DNA from: Lentisphaerota bacterium
GTDB taxonomy: Bacteria; Verrucomicrobiota; Lentisphaeria; Oligosphaerales; JABHEG01
Reading direction: 5' to 3'
Assembly: GCA_018676675.1 (NCBI GenBank)
Contig: JABHEG010000287.1
Coordinates: 1-64,000 of the forward strand
Length of the DNA stretch: 64,000 nt
Within the stretch, counting starts at the first letter, position 1, and each line of letters begins with the position of its first letter. A program made the translations under genes and the position numbers. The notes beneath the pieces are model-generated. The model was not told the DNA's origin. It saw only the letters and a program-made list of their open reading frames with translations, and searched no databases. Positions 50,884 through 61,100 of the stretch are shown piece by piece.

Positions 50884-53800
50884 TTGGCTCTCCCGGGCGC
50901 CACGAGGGTCAGTTTTGTGCGCGTGGACTCGTTGGTGGCCACATCGGTGGCGGTGAGCGTCCACGTTCCGGGGGGATCGTTGAAGGCGAACGCCATGGTT
51001 GCCTTGCCCGCCCCCTTCACGAGCTCGACGTTCCGGGCGTAATGAGGAACGGGCTTCCCGGCTGGATTGGTGACCTCCAGCCTGACCATGTGCCGTCCGG
51101 TACTGACTCCGGGAGACATTGCCGCAAGGCGGATGGGCAGGTTGATGGATTGACCGGGGACGCATTTGGAGGGGATGTTCGGGAGCTCAAGGCGTCGGAC
51201 TCGGTAGGGAAGCAGGGCGAACAGCTCGGGAACCCCGGGGACGATCTCCTTCTCGATGCTCTGTGTCCGACCGAGATGCCGCTTGCGGCGCACATCGAAC
51301 GCGTGTCGGTTGGCAGGGAATTGGATTTTAGCTTTGACCGGCGCATGGTCGATGATGTCGTCGTCTTTGACGACAGCTATGTATTCCGTGTGACCGTCGC
51401 GGAAGCGGACCGTTTCACATGCGCTGAGTCGAGCACCTGTCTGTGCCTGGGTGACTTCCACAGCAGAACGGATGCCATGGCGCCCCAGAGTCTGTCGCAG
51501 TGCTTCCCGGAAGGGCAGTTCATTTCCATCGGTACGCGTTGTTTCGTAGTCGTTGAAGGGACAGTTCAGGAGGGTTGCCTGGCCTAGGCCGAACGCTCTG
51601 TTGTGGAACGCAACGGGGGTGTCCGACTCAATAGTGGGAACGGCTTCCGTGACCACACAGCCGAACACATCGTCGAGGGCTGCAGTGGCGAGCGTTCGGC
51701 AGTGCCCATTCATGATGCCCGGGTACACGTCAGCGATAAGGAGCCCACCGGCTTTGACGAAAGTCTTGATGGCTGCCGTTTCCTTGGTGCTCAGCGCACA
51801 GGAGGCCGGCATAACGAAGGCCCGGTAATCTTCGAGGGCGCCCTTCTCGATTTGCTCATAGGACACGAAGTCATACTGCAGCCCCAGGTCTTCGATCGCG
51901 AGCATGGCGCCGCGGTGTGCCTTGTCAAGGGGGCGTTCCAGAAGCGTTCCGCCGTGGACGCTTGCCTGTGAATAGTGAATGGCGATCCCATCGCCAAGGC
52001 GTTCTGCGCCCATGAGCAGCTCCCCTATGCCTGCCTTGATCTCTGCGTGTGATTCTGCCATCCACTCCATCTGTGGGGTTGGGCGCAGATCCGGGAAGAG
52101 GGCAGCCGGGCCGGTTCGGTAAGCCATCCAGTACCAGCTGCTGTTAAAGCCGTTGAGCAGGAGGTGCCAAGGCACGCGCTTCGCTGAGATTTCGTCTTTG
52201 TTCCCGACGCGGTTGTGCCAAGCACCCAGCATGGCGTTCGGGAGCTGGAAGGAACGCAGATACTCGATCTGTTCCAGTCGGCTGCAGTAGACCTGGTTGA
52301 GGTCGCAGGCACGGCAGAGCTGGTAGAAGTCGTAACCGTGCCAACTATTGAGGGAGAACACACCGTCGAATCCGACTCGAGCTCCGGGGTCGGATTCCTG
52401 GATTGCCTGGCGCCCGAGAGCGTGGGCTTGGGTCAGGACGCCATCCATGTAAAGCCGGTGGTCGACCCAACGTGCATGCTGACCACTCTCCTTGGCCTCC
52501 GCAAACGTTGTCGGCGTGACGTCGTTCCAGTCGGCGAACGCCGTGCCCCATTCAGTGTTCAAGGCCGCGAGGTCCTCGTACTGCTTCTTCAGAGAAGCAC
52601 GGAAGCTAGCCAAACAGGTCGGAGACTGGCAGATGTCCAGTTTGGCTGTGACCAGGAAGTTCTCGTCGCCGAGGGTGTAAGCGATCGGGCCGTAGGGGGC
52701 CGCTGCCTGAGCCCGCTCTCGGAGACCATCGGTCCACCTCTTGAGGTGTATTGGATCGGTAAGGCATGGCTTCCTGACGAGGCCCGTGCCCTGTTTGGAG
52801 GCAATGCGCGTGATGTAGGGGATTGGGCGAAGGGCAGTCCAGGCAGCGTTGCGGCAGGCAGCGTTCATCCCGTCTGTGCTTGCGCCGGTAAGCCCTGGCA
52901 TGTCGAGCGAGTCAACGCCCATGGCTGCAAGGGTTCGATTGACGGCCGACTGGGTCCAGTTGTTCGGGGCGCTGCTCCACATGAGGAAGGTGAAATTATC
53001 CAGCTCACGATTCGGGATGGTGAACTCCGCCTGGGCCCAGTCCAGATCGCCTTTGGCATCAACAAGTGTCGCGTCGATTCGATGCATGGCGCAGAGTGGT
53101 TCAGCAAGTGACACAGAAAAGGGGTGCGCTGAGGCGCCCGGGGCGAGTTCGGCAACCTGTGTGGCCAGGACGCGTTCATAGGCATCGGTGACTGCGAGGA
53201 GGAGTCGGGACTGGGGCGGTGTGTTGTGAAGGCTGACTTTGCCCGTGAGCGGGGCACCCGGAACCAGGACCGTGGTCTCCAGCTGTATGCCTCCGATCGC
53301 TGCCGGGGCGGTCGTGTCAAACGCGATGCTGGCCCAATCAATAACGTCGCCGTTCGGCCGTCTGAGGGTAACGTCGAGGAAGTGTTTGCCCGCGCGCCTG
53401 AGGACGAGATCCAGCGGCACATCACAGTCGCCGCCCTTCAAGTTGACTTTCGTTTTCTGTTCGAACTCAACCCTTCCGTCGCGATCGTGGACGCTGATAT
53501 CGAGCCCGGCTGCCGGAACCGGCTCCCGCAGGGCCACACGGACAGAATCCATGGTGAGGTCGGTGATCTCGGCCGCCGGTTGACGTTGGGCCGCCCACAG
53601 GACAGCTTTGGCGATGAGAGCTTGGGAATACTCGTAATCGGCAGGGACATAGTCGTACTCGTGCGAAACGTGGGGGGTGAGGGAGAGATTCAGGTTTGAC
53701 GCGACAGCATGGTTCATCTGCAGGATACGCCCTGAGCCGACCGTTGCTGCGCGCGTGAGGAGGCCCTTTTCCTTCGGCTCCTGCCAACCGAAATCCCGGA

Positions 53801-55286
53801 GTCCCGGGAGGGCCTCGATCGGCAGAAGAGCCCGGAATGGCAGGGGCTGACTGTTCTTGCCGAGGATGTCTGCGGCCACGGTGCGTCCCATACCCGTGGC
53901 GACCAAGCCTGTTCCGGCACGGACTTTCTCGGCTATCGCGTCGACAAAGTAGTCCGGAAGAATGTCTCGCTTCACATCCCCGATGACGATGCAGTCGTAC
54001 TCTTCCTGCAGTTTGTTTGCGAGGTCCCCGAGCACTGAGACCACGTTGCGCGGTTTGTAGCCATAGAGCCTGTAGGAATCGTACAACATGAGCCAGCGCT
54101 TGTCGAAGAGTACATCACGTCTGCTGACCGAGAACGTCGTGGCTTTCACGTCCAGCCGTTGGCTGAGTTCGACTGTTTCGCGCTGACTCCAGGTTGGGGC
54201 GATCACCAGGATGCGGACGGGGCCGCCGTCCAGAGGCTTTGCCCAACGCTGATGAGGCGTCGCGACTTCCGAGGTGAAGGTGTCATATGGTGTAGGCTCA
54301 AATTCCCGGGCAGAATTGAACAGGTTGCGGCGTACGGTCGGCAAGATGTCGACGGCTGTGCTGGGATTCGACCAATCGGCTTCTGCAGCACTGCGCAGGT
54401 CGTCGACGAACGTGGGGGTGCTCTTCTTCAGGTATGCGATGTTCGCGGCGTTGTCGCTTGTTTCGGCAAAGTCCCAGAGCGCGACAGTTGCATGGCCTGA
54501 TTCCGGGCGGAAACGGAAGGTCACCCAGATTGGGTAGGCTGTGATCTCGGCTGTGGCGGAAACGAGCTCTTCCGGCACGGCCATCGCTGCGCAACCACCG
54601 TAGCCGTGGTCGCGTGCAGTGCCTTTGTCATGGCAGAACAGCCATGGTTCGGTTGCAGGGTCGAGCTCTACGGTTTGGCTGTTCTGGACTTCACGGGTGG
54701 CGGTTGTGATCCAGCGGTCCTTGCTGCCGTAAAAGTAGCAGGGGTAGTTGAGCATCTTGAGGGATACGGAGGAGGGGGGCGTCGCCGTTTCCCATTCGGA
54801 ACGGACGAGGAGGCGATCATCGTCGGCGCGCAGGAGGAAGATCAACCGGACCGTTCCCTTGGCCGTCTTCCAAGTGGCCGAGCAGGCGGCGTCCGGCCCT
54901 CCACGGCGCAGTGGCTCAACGGTTGCCGGGTAGTCCTTGAGGCTTTCGCCGTCGATCTGGAGGTCGATGAAGCCTTGTGAGTACCAGTTGCAGGTGACGG
55001 GGGCCGTCATGCCGAGGCTGGGAACACCGATGCTGTAGACCCACTGGGTCGAGAAGCACTTCCCCTCCGGTGTTTCCGGCCCCATCGTGATGTCGTAGGT
55101 GAACTCATACTCGGTGAGGGTATTGGCGAGTCGGAACGTGTCTACGAGGTGACGTTCGCCATCCGTCTCGGTCCTTTTCTGCGTATGTTGGAGGTAGGCA
55201 GAGCCAGCTTGAGAAGGGAGGGGGAACAGTGCGGCGCATGTGAGGGAGACGGCAATCACGATGTGAATGGGTGATTTCGACGTCAT
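50880..55286 (-). CDS. Large secreted GH42-like (beta-galactosidase-type) protein
   Basis: A 1,468-residue exported protein with a signal peptide (residues 1-28, SQAGSAY). An N-terminal part (about 30-350) and middle beta-sandwich regions precede a region from about 760 that resembles a GH42-type TIM barrel: PYGPIAYTLGDENF (Glu at 875, candidate acid) with a following CLASFRASLKKQYEDLAALN helix common to GH42. A trimerisation-like Rossmann region (about 1190-1260, FVMPASCALSTKETAAIKTFVKAGGLLIAD) follows, then a C-terminal sandwich. The nucleophile is not identified. Length is about double that of simple GH42 enzymes. GGAGG precedes the ATG. It lies 34 bp after the peptidase-acetyltransferase gene. 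Confidence 0.7.
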   Translation of the reverse strand: MTSKSPIHIVIAVSLTCAALFPLPSQAGSAYLQHTQKRTETDGERHLVDTFRLANTLTEYEFTYDITMGPETPEGKCFSTQWVYSIGVPSLGMTAPVTCNWYSQGFIDLQIDGESLKDYPATVEPLRRGGPDAACSATWKTAKGTVRLIFLLRADDDRLLVRSEWETATPPSSVSLKMLNYPCYFYGSKDRWITTATREVQNSQTVELDPATEPWLFCHDKGTARDHGYGGCAAMAVPEELVSATAEITAYPIWVTFRFRPESGHATVALWDFAETSDNAANIAYLKKSTPTFVDDLRSAAEADWSNPSTAVDILPTVRRNLFNSAREFEPTPYDTFTSEVATPHQRWAKPLDGGPVRILVIAPTWSQRETVELSQRLDVKATTFSVSRRDVLFDKRWLMLYDSYRLYGYKPRNVVSVLGDLANKLQEEYDCIVIGDVKRDILPDYFVDAIAEKVRAGTGLVATGMGRTVAADILGKNSQPLPFRALLPIEALPGLRDFGWQEPKEKGLLTRAATVGSGRILQMNHAVASNLNLSLTPHVSHEYDYVPADYEYSQALIAKAVLWAAQRQPAAEITDLTMDSVRVALREPVPAAGLDISVHDRDGRVEFEQKTKVNLKGGDCDVPLDLVLRRAGKHFLDVTLRRPNGDVIDWASIAFDTTAPAAIGGIQLETTVLVPGAPLTGKVSLHNTPPQSRLLLAVTDAYERVLATQVAELAPGASAHPFSVSLAEPLCAMHRIDATLVDAKGDLDWAQAEFTIPNRELDNFTFLMWSSAPNNWTQSAVNRTLAAMGVDSLDMPGLTGASTDGMNAACRNAAWTALRPIPYITRIASKQGTGLVRKPCLTDPIHLKRWTDGLRERAQAAAPYGPIAYTLGDENFLVTAKLDICQSPTCLASFRASLKKQYEDLAALNTEWGTAFADWNDVTPTTFAEAKESGQHARWVDHRLYMDGVLTQAHALGRQAIQESDPGARVGFDGVFSLNSWHGYDFYQLCRACDLNQVYCSRLEQIEYLRSFQLPNAMLGAWHNRVGNKDEISAKRVPWHLLLNGFNSSWYWMAYRTGPAALFPDLRPTPQMEWMAESHAEIKAGIGELLMGAERLGDGIAIHYSQASVHGGTLLERPLDKAHRGAMLAIEDLGLQYDFVSYEQIEKGALEDYRAFVMPASCALSTKETAAIKTFVKAGGLLIADVYPGIMNGHCRTLATAALDDVFGCVVTEAVPTIESDTPVAFHNRAFGLGQATLLNCPFNDYETTRTDGNELPFREALRQTLGRHGIRSAVEVTQAQTGARLSACETVRFRDGHTEYIAVVKDDDIIDHAPVKAKIQFPANRHAFDVRRKRHLGRTQSIEKEIVPGVPELFALLPYRVRRLELPNIPSKCVPGQSINLPIRLAAMSPGVSTGRHMVRLEVTNPAGKPVPHYARNVELVKGAGKATMAFAFNDPPGTWTLTATDVATNESTRTKLTLVAPGRAK

Positions 55287-55320
55287 TGTGATCCTCCGGT
55301 GGGAGTTAGGAGTCAGGGAA

Positions 55321-57894
55321 CTACCAGGTTCGGTCCGGACGTACGGTACAGGTTGGGCAGGCGTCTTGCAGGTGCTTGCGGCGCATCGCCCACAGGTCTG
55401 TTGCTTTCACGAGTGCTGAAGTTGCGTTGCCGATCTTGCCACGCTGCTGGAGTTGGGCCTCATCCAGAGCGCTGTTGAGGAGTCCGGGAGAGACGGGACA
55501 AACGCCGTCCCGCCAGCGCATACACGAGACATTCTTCACTGCTCCGGCCGCGTCGACGACGGGACGTTGAAGGGTGAACTGCTCAAGGCAGGGAGCGTTC
55601 ATCGAGATCTCGGCAACGTGGTATGCGGTGCTGGAACGGTGATCGACTCCCAGGGCGAGGATGTACCCGCCGCTGTGGATTAGCTGGCCGATGGGGCTGT
55701 CTGCTGACCAGACCCCGATCCTGATGTGGTCCGCGCACCATGGCTCAGCCTTCGGTCCGATTGCTGCGACGGCATGGGTAGGGTGGTTGCTTCTGGCCGC
55801 TTCGGAGCGCCGCCACATGGCATCTGCAATTGCCCCGTTGGTGGTTGGCGTCGTGAGCGGGTTGTAGACGTCTGCTGCTTTGTGGTTGAATGACGGCATG
55901 AGTAGTGTGCCCTGCGGCCCGATCGCCTCCAGGAGTGCGTCGACCACGCTGTCGGCTCCGCCCCGCACGCATCCGATTGCTGACAGTGAGCTGTGTACCA
56001 TGAGATCCATGCCGGGACCGACGCCGAGCTCTCGCAGGTCAGCAACAAGATCCTGCCGGCAAAAGACGTCCGCGGATGGCGGAAGATCGATATAGCCAAT
56101 TTCAGCCATGGCCTCAAAGAAGGCGACGACTTGCGACAATCGGTAGTCTTTTCCTCTTTCAGCGCAGGCGAGTTGGTGGATGTCGCCGAGGGTTCGGGTC
56201 CCGTCGGCCCAGTACAGCGTCCACTTGTGCACACCAGCCTCCTTGAACCGCTCCCTGATGTCGGGAGGCACATTCTCATAGGTTGGGGCCAAGGGCACAC
56301 GGCGGAAGGGGATGCGTTGGTCGGCGGACGGGGTGCTTGTGTCAGTGGAGATGTCGGCCAAGCGGTCTCCGGCACACTGTTGGATCGTGTTGCTGTGAAG
56401 TTCCATTCCGTTCAACAGCTCCGCGTGCTCTCCCCCCCAGAACCAGCGTGGCAAGCGTGTCGCGTTGGCGCGGAACCCCTGCACAGCCATCATCACCGTT
56501 GCTGCATCCGAGGCCTCGTTGACCTGACTGATGGCCTCTCCCGCGGCCCGGGTGGCGAAGCTCTGTACCTGGCGTGAGTCTGCATTTGCGAGTTGGTAGA
56601 GATAGGCGGCCACGCCGACGGCGCAATTTCGCAGTATACGCGGGTCAAGAAGGCCCGGGGTGTCGGCGGAACTGTGATACGTGCGGTAGGGAAAGCTGCC
56701 TAGATAGGGGCAAGGGAAGCCGTATCGTGGGTCCCCGATCATCGTGTCCTCGGTGGATGTGAACGGGGCACGTTTGAGGGTCATACCTGTGGCCTCGGCA
56801 CTGAAGGCCAGATTGAGGGCATCAAAACCAAGCGTGTTGACGAAGCCTGCAGCCGAGGGGAGTGTGTCATGCCAGGTCAAGGTGTGGTCACAGAGTTCCC
56901 CTTTGGCACCGACACAGTCTACACACACGCCAGCCAGCGGCGACTGAAGTCGCTTCTGGGAGATCAGATACTCGAAGAATCCATAGCACTCAAAACCTGC
57001 GAGTGCCCGAATGCTCCGAAGCGGGGCGGGGACGAGACCGGCCTGGATCGCGGCCGAGAGGATTTGTAGCGCCTCAGCGCACACGCTGATGCCCGATGCG
57101 TTGTCGATGGCGCCTGGTTCACAGCTGTGAGCGATGGCCCACACTTCGTCCTGGGGATCGGCACGCCCCGAGAGGATCCCGCTTACGACGTCGTGGTGAC
57201 CGACGCCACTTCGGACGCGTACATTCATGTGCAGCCGTACTCCGTCATCGCTGCGCAGCAGTGCACGTAACGCCTTCCCCGTGTTTTTCGAGAGCATGAT
57301 GCCGGGCAGGCGGCTATGGCTTGTGCCGAAGGGGAGGCCTCCCCAACCGAATTTCCCCCAGCATGTAGCGTCCGGGCACCCCTTCACCGGCGCATCACAG
57401 ATCAGTCCCGCAGCCCCAGTGTTAGCCCAACGGAAGTGATTTCCGGCGGGTGATAGACGGGTCAGGACAAAGGTCCCGCGCAAGCCATGCTGCGGGATTC
57501 GCTCGAGTTCTTTCCAGGAGTCGACAACGCGGACAGAGCAGGTGAGTCCTGCGGACGGGGTTGAGCATCCCCACTGAATGGCCGACCAGGGGTTGTCATG
57601 GTAATCGGCCAGCGGTTGCTGAGTTGGGGCTACAACCCTGAGCGTTGCGGACTGGATCTCAGAGGCTTCCTGAATGAGCCAGCGTCCTGTCCCCATCCGA
57701 CCGCCGGTCTGAAGGCGGCAGGACTCCGTTTCAAGGCCCTGGTTAGAGAATGCCCGCAGGATGGTCTCGGTCGTTTTGGGGAACTGATCAAAGGAGTTCC
57801 AGCGGTCTGTATTCACGATCTCGGAGACCAACGCCATGATGCGAGCGTCGTCTGTTTGATCACGGAGTATGCTGATGAGTCTGTTCAGGTCCAT
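55321..57894 (-). CDS. M28-like (DUF4910-type) peptidase fused to AAC(3)-family acetyltransferase
   Basis: An 857-residue, probably cytosolic fusion protein. Residues about 100-440 resemble an M28/DUF4910 metallopeptidase: H256-x-x-x-P-G-A-I-D264-N-A-S-G, E302 in FECYG, D326 in CVDCVGA, and H407 in YHSSADTPG fit metal ligands and base. A small winged-helix-like region follows (about 545-605). Residues 613-857 match aminoglycoside 3-N-acetyltransferase (AAC(3), PF02522): DLMVHSSLSAIG, GTLLMPSFN, RSNHPTHAVAAIG, ADSPIGQL and LALGVDHRSSTAYHVAE. AAC(3)-type domains transfer acetyl from acetyl-CoA to amino groups; here the acceptor is unknown and resistance is not implied. AGGA stands 6 nt before the ATG at 57894; earlier starts are repeat-derived. 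Confidence 0.85.
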   Translation of the reverse strand: MDLNRLISILRDQTDDARIMALVSEIVNTDRWNSFDQFPKTTETILRAFSNQGLETESCRLQTGGRMGTGRWLIQEASEIQSATLRVVAPTQQPLADYHDNPWSAIQWGCSTPSAGLTCSVRVVDSWKELERIPQHGLRGTFVLTRLSPAGNHFRWANTGAAGLICDAPVKGCPDATCWGKFGWGGLPFGTSHSRLPGIMLSKNTGKALRALLRSDDGVRLHMNVRVRSGVGHHDVVSGILSGRADPQDEVWAIAHSCEPGAIDNASGISVCAEALQILSAAIQAGLVPAPLRSIRALAGFECYGFFEYLISQKRLQSPLAGVCVDCVGAKGELCDHTLTWHDTLPSAAGFVNTLGFDALNLAFSAEATGMTLKRAPFTSTEDTMIGDPRYGFPCPYLGSFPYRTYHSSADTPGLLDPRILRNCAVGVAAYLYQLANADSRQVQSFATRAAGEAISQVNEASDAATVMMAVQGFRANATRLPRWFWGGEHAELLNGMELHSNTIQQCAGDRLADISTDTSTPSADQRIPFRRVPLAPTYENVPPDIRERFKEAGVHKWTLYWADGTRTLGDIHQLACAERGKDYRLSQVVAFFEAMAEIGYIDLPPSADVFCRQDLVADLRELGVGPGMDLMVHSSLSAIGCVRGGADSVVDALLEAIGPQGTLLMPSFNHKAADVYNPLTTPTTNGAIADAMWRRSEAARSNHPTHAVAAIGPKAEPWCADHIRIGVWSADSPIGQLIHSGGYILALGVDHRSSTAYHVAEISMNAPCLEQFTLQRPVVDAAGAVKNVSCMRWRDGVCPVSPGLLNSALDEAQLQQRGKIGNATSALVKATDLWAMRRKHLQDACPTCTVRPDRTW

Positions 57895-57908
57895 ATGGCT
57901 TCCTAGGT

Positions 57909-58150
57909 GGCGGCGGGCGCGAAAAGCGGGCCCACCCCTTGCTGATGCCTGGCGCTGTTTCTTGGTTCGGCGTTCACTATTCGGCGAATGAGGCCTTTCT
58001 GTCTCTTGGCAACCCATGCGGGCGAACCATTCTTCGCGATTCTCCGCCCGGGCCGCCAACGACGATACTCGGCATCGCCTTTTCCCGGCCCAGACAAAAG
58101 CCTCATCGAAGAGTGGCCCGGGGGTGGGCTCGCTATTCGCGCCCGACGCC
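57909..58150. repeat. 242-bp element bounded by 30-bp inverted repeats
   Basis: 57909-57938 and the reverse complement of 58121-58150 match at 27 of 30 positions. They enclose 182 bp with no credible gene. The element occupies almost the whole gap between the heparinase-like gene and the peptidase-acetyltransferase gene. It may be a non-autonomous mobile element or a large regulatory hairpin. I see no clear target-site duplication. Confidence 0.6.
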
Positions 58151-58173
58151 ATTAGTGGCGATCGTCGATCTGG

Positions 58174-61100
58174 CTATGGCAGGAGGAAGATCCGCCCATC
58201 CGTCGTGCCGACAGCCGTCCCGCAGGGAGTGGTCGTGACCATGGTTGCCGAGCTCTTGATGTCAAGGGTTTGTCTGAGGCCCCCATCAGGCCCATGGGAG
58301 GTGATCTTGCCGTCTTCGGAGCACACGATGAGGCTGGGAGTCGCGTTCCCTTCTGTGATTTGCACGGCAATTCCTATCGGCCGGCCGGCAAGGCTGCGGC
58401 TCCAGAGAGGAACGCATGTGTGGTCGAGGGCTGTGAGAAGCCCTTGCTTAAGGACGACCAGGATTTCCTGTTTCCCGTCGCCATTGAGGTCGGCCAGGGC
58501 GACACCGCGGACGTTTCGTTTCGGGATTCGTTCGCCTGGCCCGAACTGGGCGTTGTGCCTGGCTGATCCGTCCGCATTCCACACGGTAACGCGGTTCCAG
58601 AATCCATTGATCTCGGACACGACCTCCAGGCTCCCGTCGGCATCGATGTCCTGTATGTACAGGTGGTTCCGGCTCATGGTTGACCACCCGGTGACATACG
58701 TGTGTCCGGCCGGGACACCATCGTAGGAGCGTCGTGTAACCCGCACGTCATTACTGTTGACAACGGCCAGGGCGTGGCCGTCGGTCGGCTGCCGGGCAAT
58801 CAGGAGATCCGTACTGCCGTCTTCCTTGGGAAGTAGGCCAAAGCGCCAGCCCGGCCCCCAGAAGACGGGAATACGTTTCACGAGTGTGCCCTTGGGGTCG
58901 ATGATCTCCAGGGTACAGGCGCTGCCCACAAAGCACTGCTGCTTGTCCTCAATGAACCGGCCACTGTCAAGTCCCCAGATCCCTGGGTGAGCGGATTTGA
59001 ACCAGTACTGTTTGGCAGCTTCGTAGACTGCCTGGTCCATCTTGGAGACAAACTCCCAGCGGCGTTTCCCCCCGTCTTCAAATGCAATGACCTTCTCGTC
59101 GAGACATCCGGCCAGCAGGAGCTTCTCTGAGGCCCACCAGTGGAGGGACCGGATGGTGGCATCGGTGGTAAGGGTTGTCACGATACTGCCGGGGGCTGCG
59201 ATGATCGCGATGTGTTTGCCGGAAGCCGCAGCAATCAACGGGCGATCGCCCCACTGCAGAGAGACGATCTGCTTGACGGGCTCCTTGCCAACCCGCAGTG
59301 AGCGGTTCGGTGGGACAATTACAGCCGTGTCCGCAGGACTGGCCTTTGCCTCCCCGTCTGCGGGAGCGTCAGCGATGACCCCAGGGAGCTGTTTCAGCGC
59401 AAGTTCCCAGGCTTGGAGCAGGGCGGCGGGCGGGCGGGCACTGGTAAGTGTATGTGCTCCCGGAGGCAGGACGACATCGAGGAACTCTCCTTCTGCGGTC
59501 CCCGCAAGTGGGGCCCCGTCAAGTGCGAGTTTGCCGTCCGGCGCCACGGCGAGTCTTGCCCGTGTCTCGTCGAGCGCGGTGATGGTTACATGCCCACGGT
59601 CAAAGTCCCAGGCGATGTCGATGGCGGGTTCGGCCACCAGGACGTTCTCCCCACCGGGCACGGGCACTGCGATACGGGACGCTGCTCCCGCAACGAGGCT
59701 GCTGGCCTCAAGGACGGCAAACTCGGCTTCCGTGTTCTGGTGCTTTCCGGCAATGGCCAGGGCGGGGGCCGGCAGGGCGAGGAGTGCAGCATCCTCTCCC
59801 AGGCGTGTGCAGCTGACCTCGTGGCCGGGGGAGCGAGGGGCAATCAGGTGGAAGACAGTCTGCTGTTCACCAACCCGCGCAGGTCCCGTCCACATCATCT
59901 TGACCACGCCTGTCCCTGTTGCGCTCATCGGGATCGAGGAGCAGATGTCCACTGATTTGGGATTGGCCACGGTGGCGGGGTGTGCGCCGTCAGGACGCAA
60001 TACGAGACCGGCTAGGCCGATATAGCATCGGTCAGCGCCCTCCGGACGGCTGTGCGCCACGATGCGAAGGCGGTGCGAACCGGCGGCCAGCGCATGGTGC
60101 CCGAGGGGAACCCAGAGCGCTTCGACTGCGACGCTGTGGTGCTGGATTCCTTCAGCGACTCGCGCGCCATCCAGAAAAACGTCGACGTGTCCACGATCCT
60201 TGTAGTTGAGCAGGTCTGCCGACAGTTCTCCCTCAAACGGAGCATCCAGTTCGAACGGCATCTCGATCCAGTGTCCCGGTTCAGTGGCCTTGACGAGAGT
60301 AATGCCGATCGATCCCAACCGGATCAGGTTGCGGGGTGCCTCATCGTTGGACGGGGATGACAGGCAGGTTGCGTCGAGAGACTTCAATCGGGTCCAGCCT
60401 GCCGGGAGGGTGGACGGCTTGACGGGGACCTCGATCGCTTTTCGGGACGGACGCCAGCGTCCTCCGATGGTATTCCAGGAGGTCTCCACACTCATCGTCG
60501 CCGTGTTTGCCCGGAAGGCCAGTTTGTCGACCACGACAGCGTATCGGGCGGTGCGCAGGAAGAGCGTTCGACGCCAGTCGCAGAACGCGGCATTCGGGAC
60601 ATGGCCGACGGCGTAGGCTGCGTCCCCGACAACGCTTGCCTGCAGGAGAGCGCCATTCATGGCGACCTTCGGCTCGACCATTCCGTCAGCGGACGTGAGT
60701 ATCTGACTGTGATACCCCTTGAGCACGGTATAACCGGCCAGGCGCAGTTCGAGGGGGACGAATGTGTGGTACGGGTTACGGCCTCCGCCATTGTGCCCCT
60801 TGATCAGAAGAAAGTCTCCTGATGCGTCCAGGGAGTTCCGAAAACTGCCCCAGAGGAATGACTGGCTGAGAGGGAGTCCGCTTGCTCGGCTCTTCCACAT
60901 TGGCTCAGGCATGGCCTGAATTGTCCACGTGTTGAGGAGTTCTTCCGGGGGACGTGGCGTGAGGTCACGTGGCCAGAAGGACTGGCCGAGACGGAGCGCA
61001 CTCGTGTCCAGTCCCGTGCGATCCCGATAGAACAGCCAGCGCCCGTCGCCGGTCAGATAGGCGGCTCGGTGCAGGAAATTGAGTGAGGAGGCCTTCAATC

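Noticed and set aside
55321..57894. Antibiotic resistance by the AAC(3)-like domain
   Set aside because: AAC(3)-type domains act on varied amines, and fusion to a peptidase within a glycan operon does not support aminoglycosides as the substrate.
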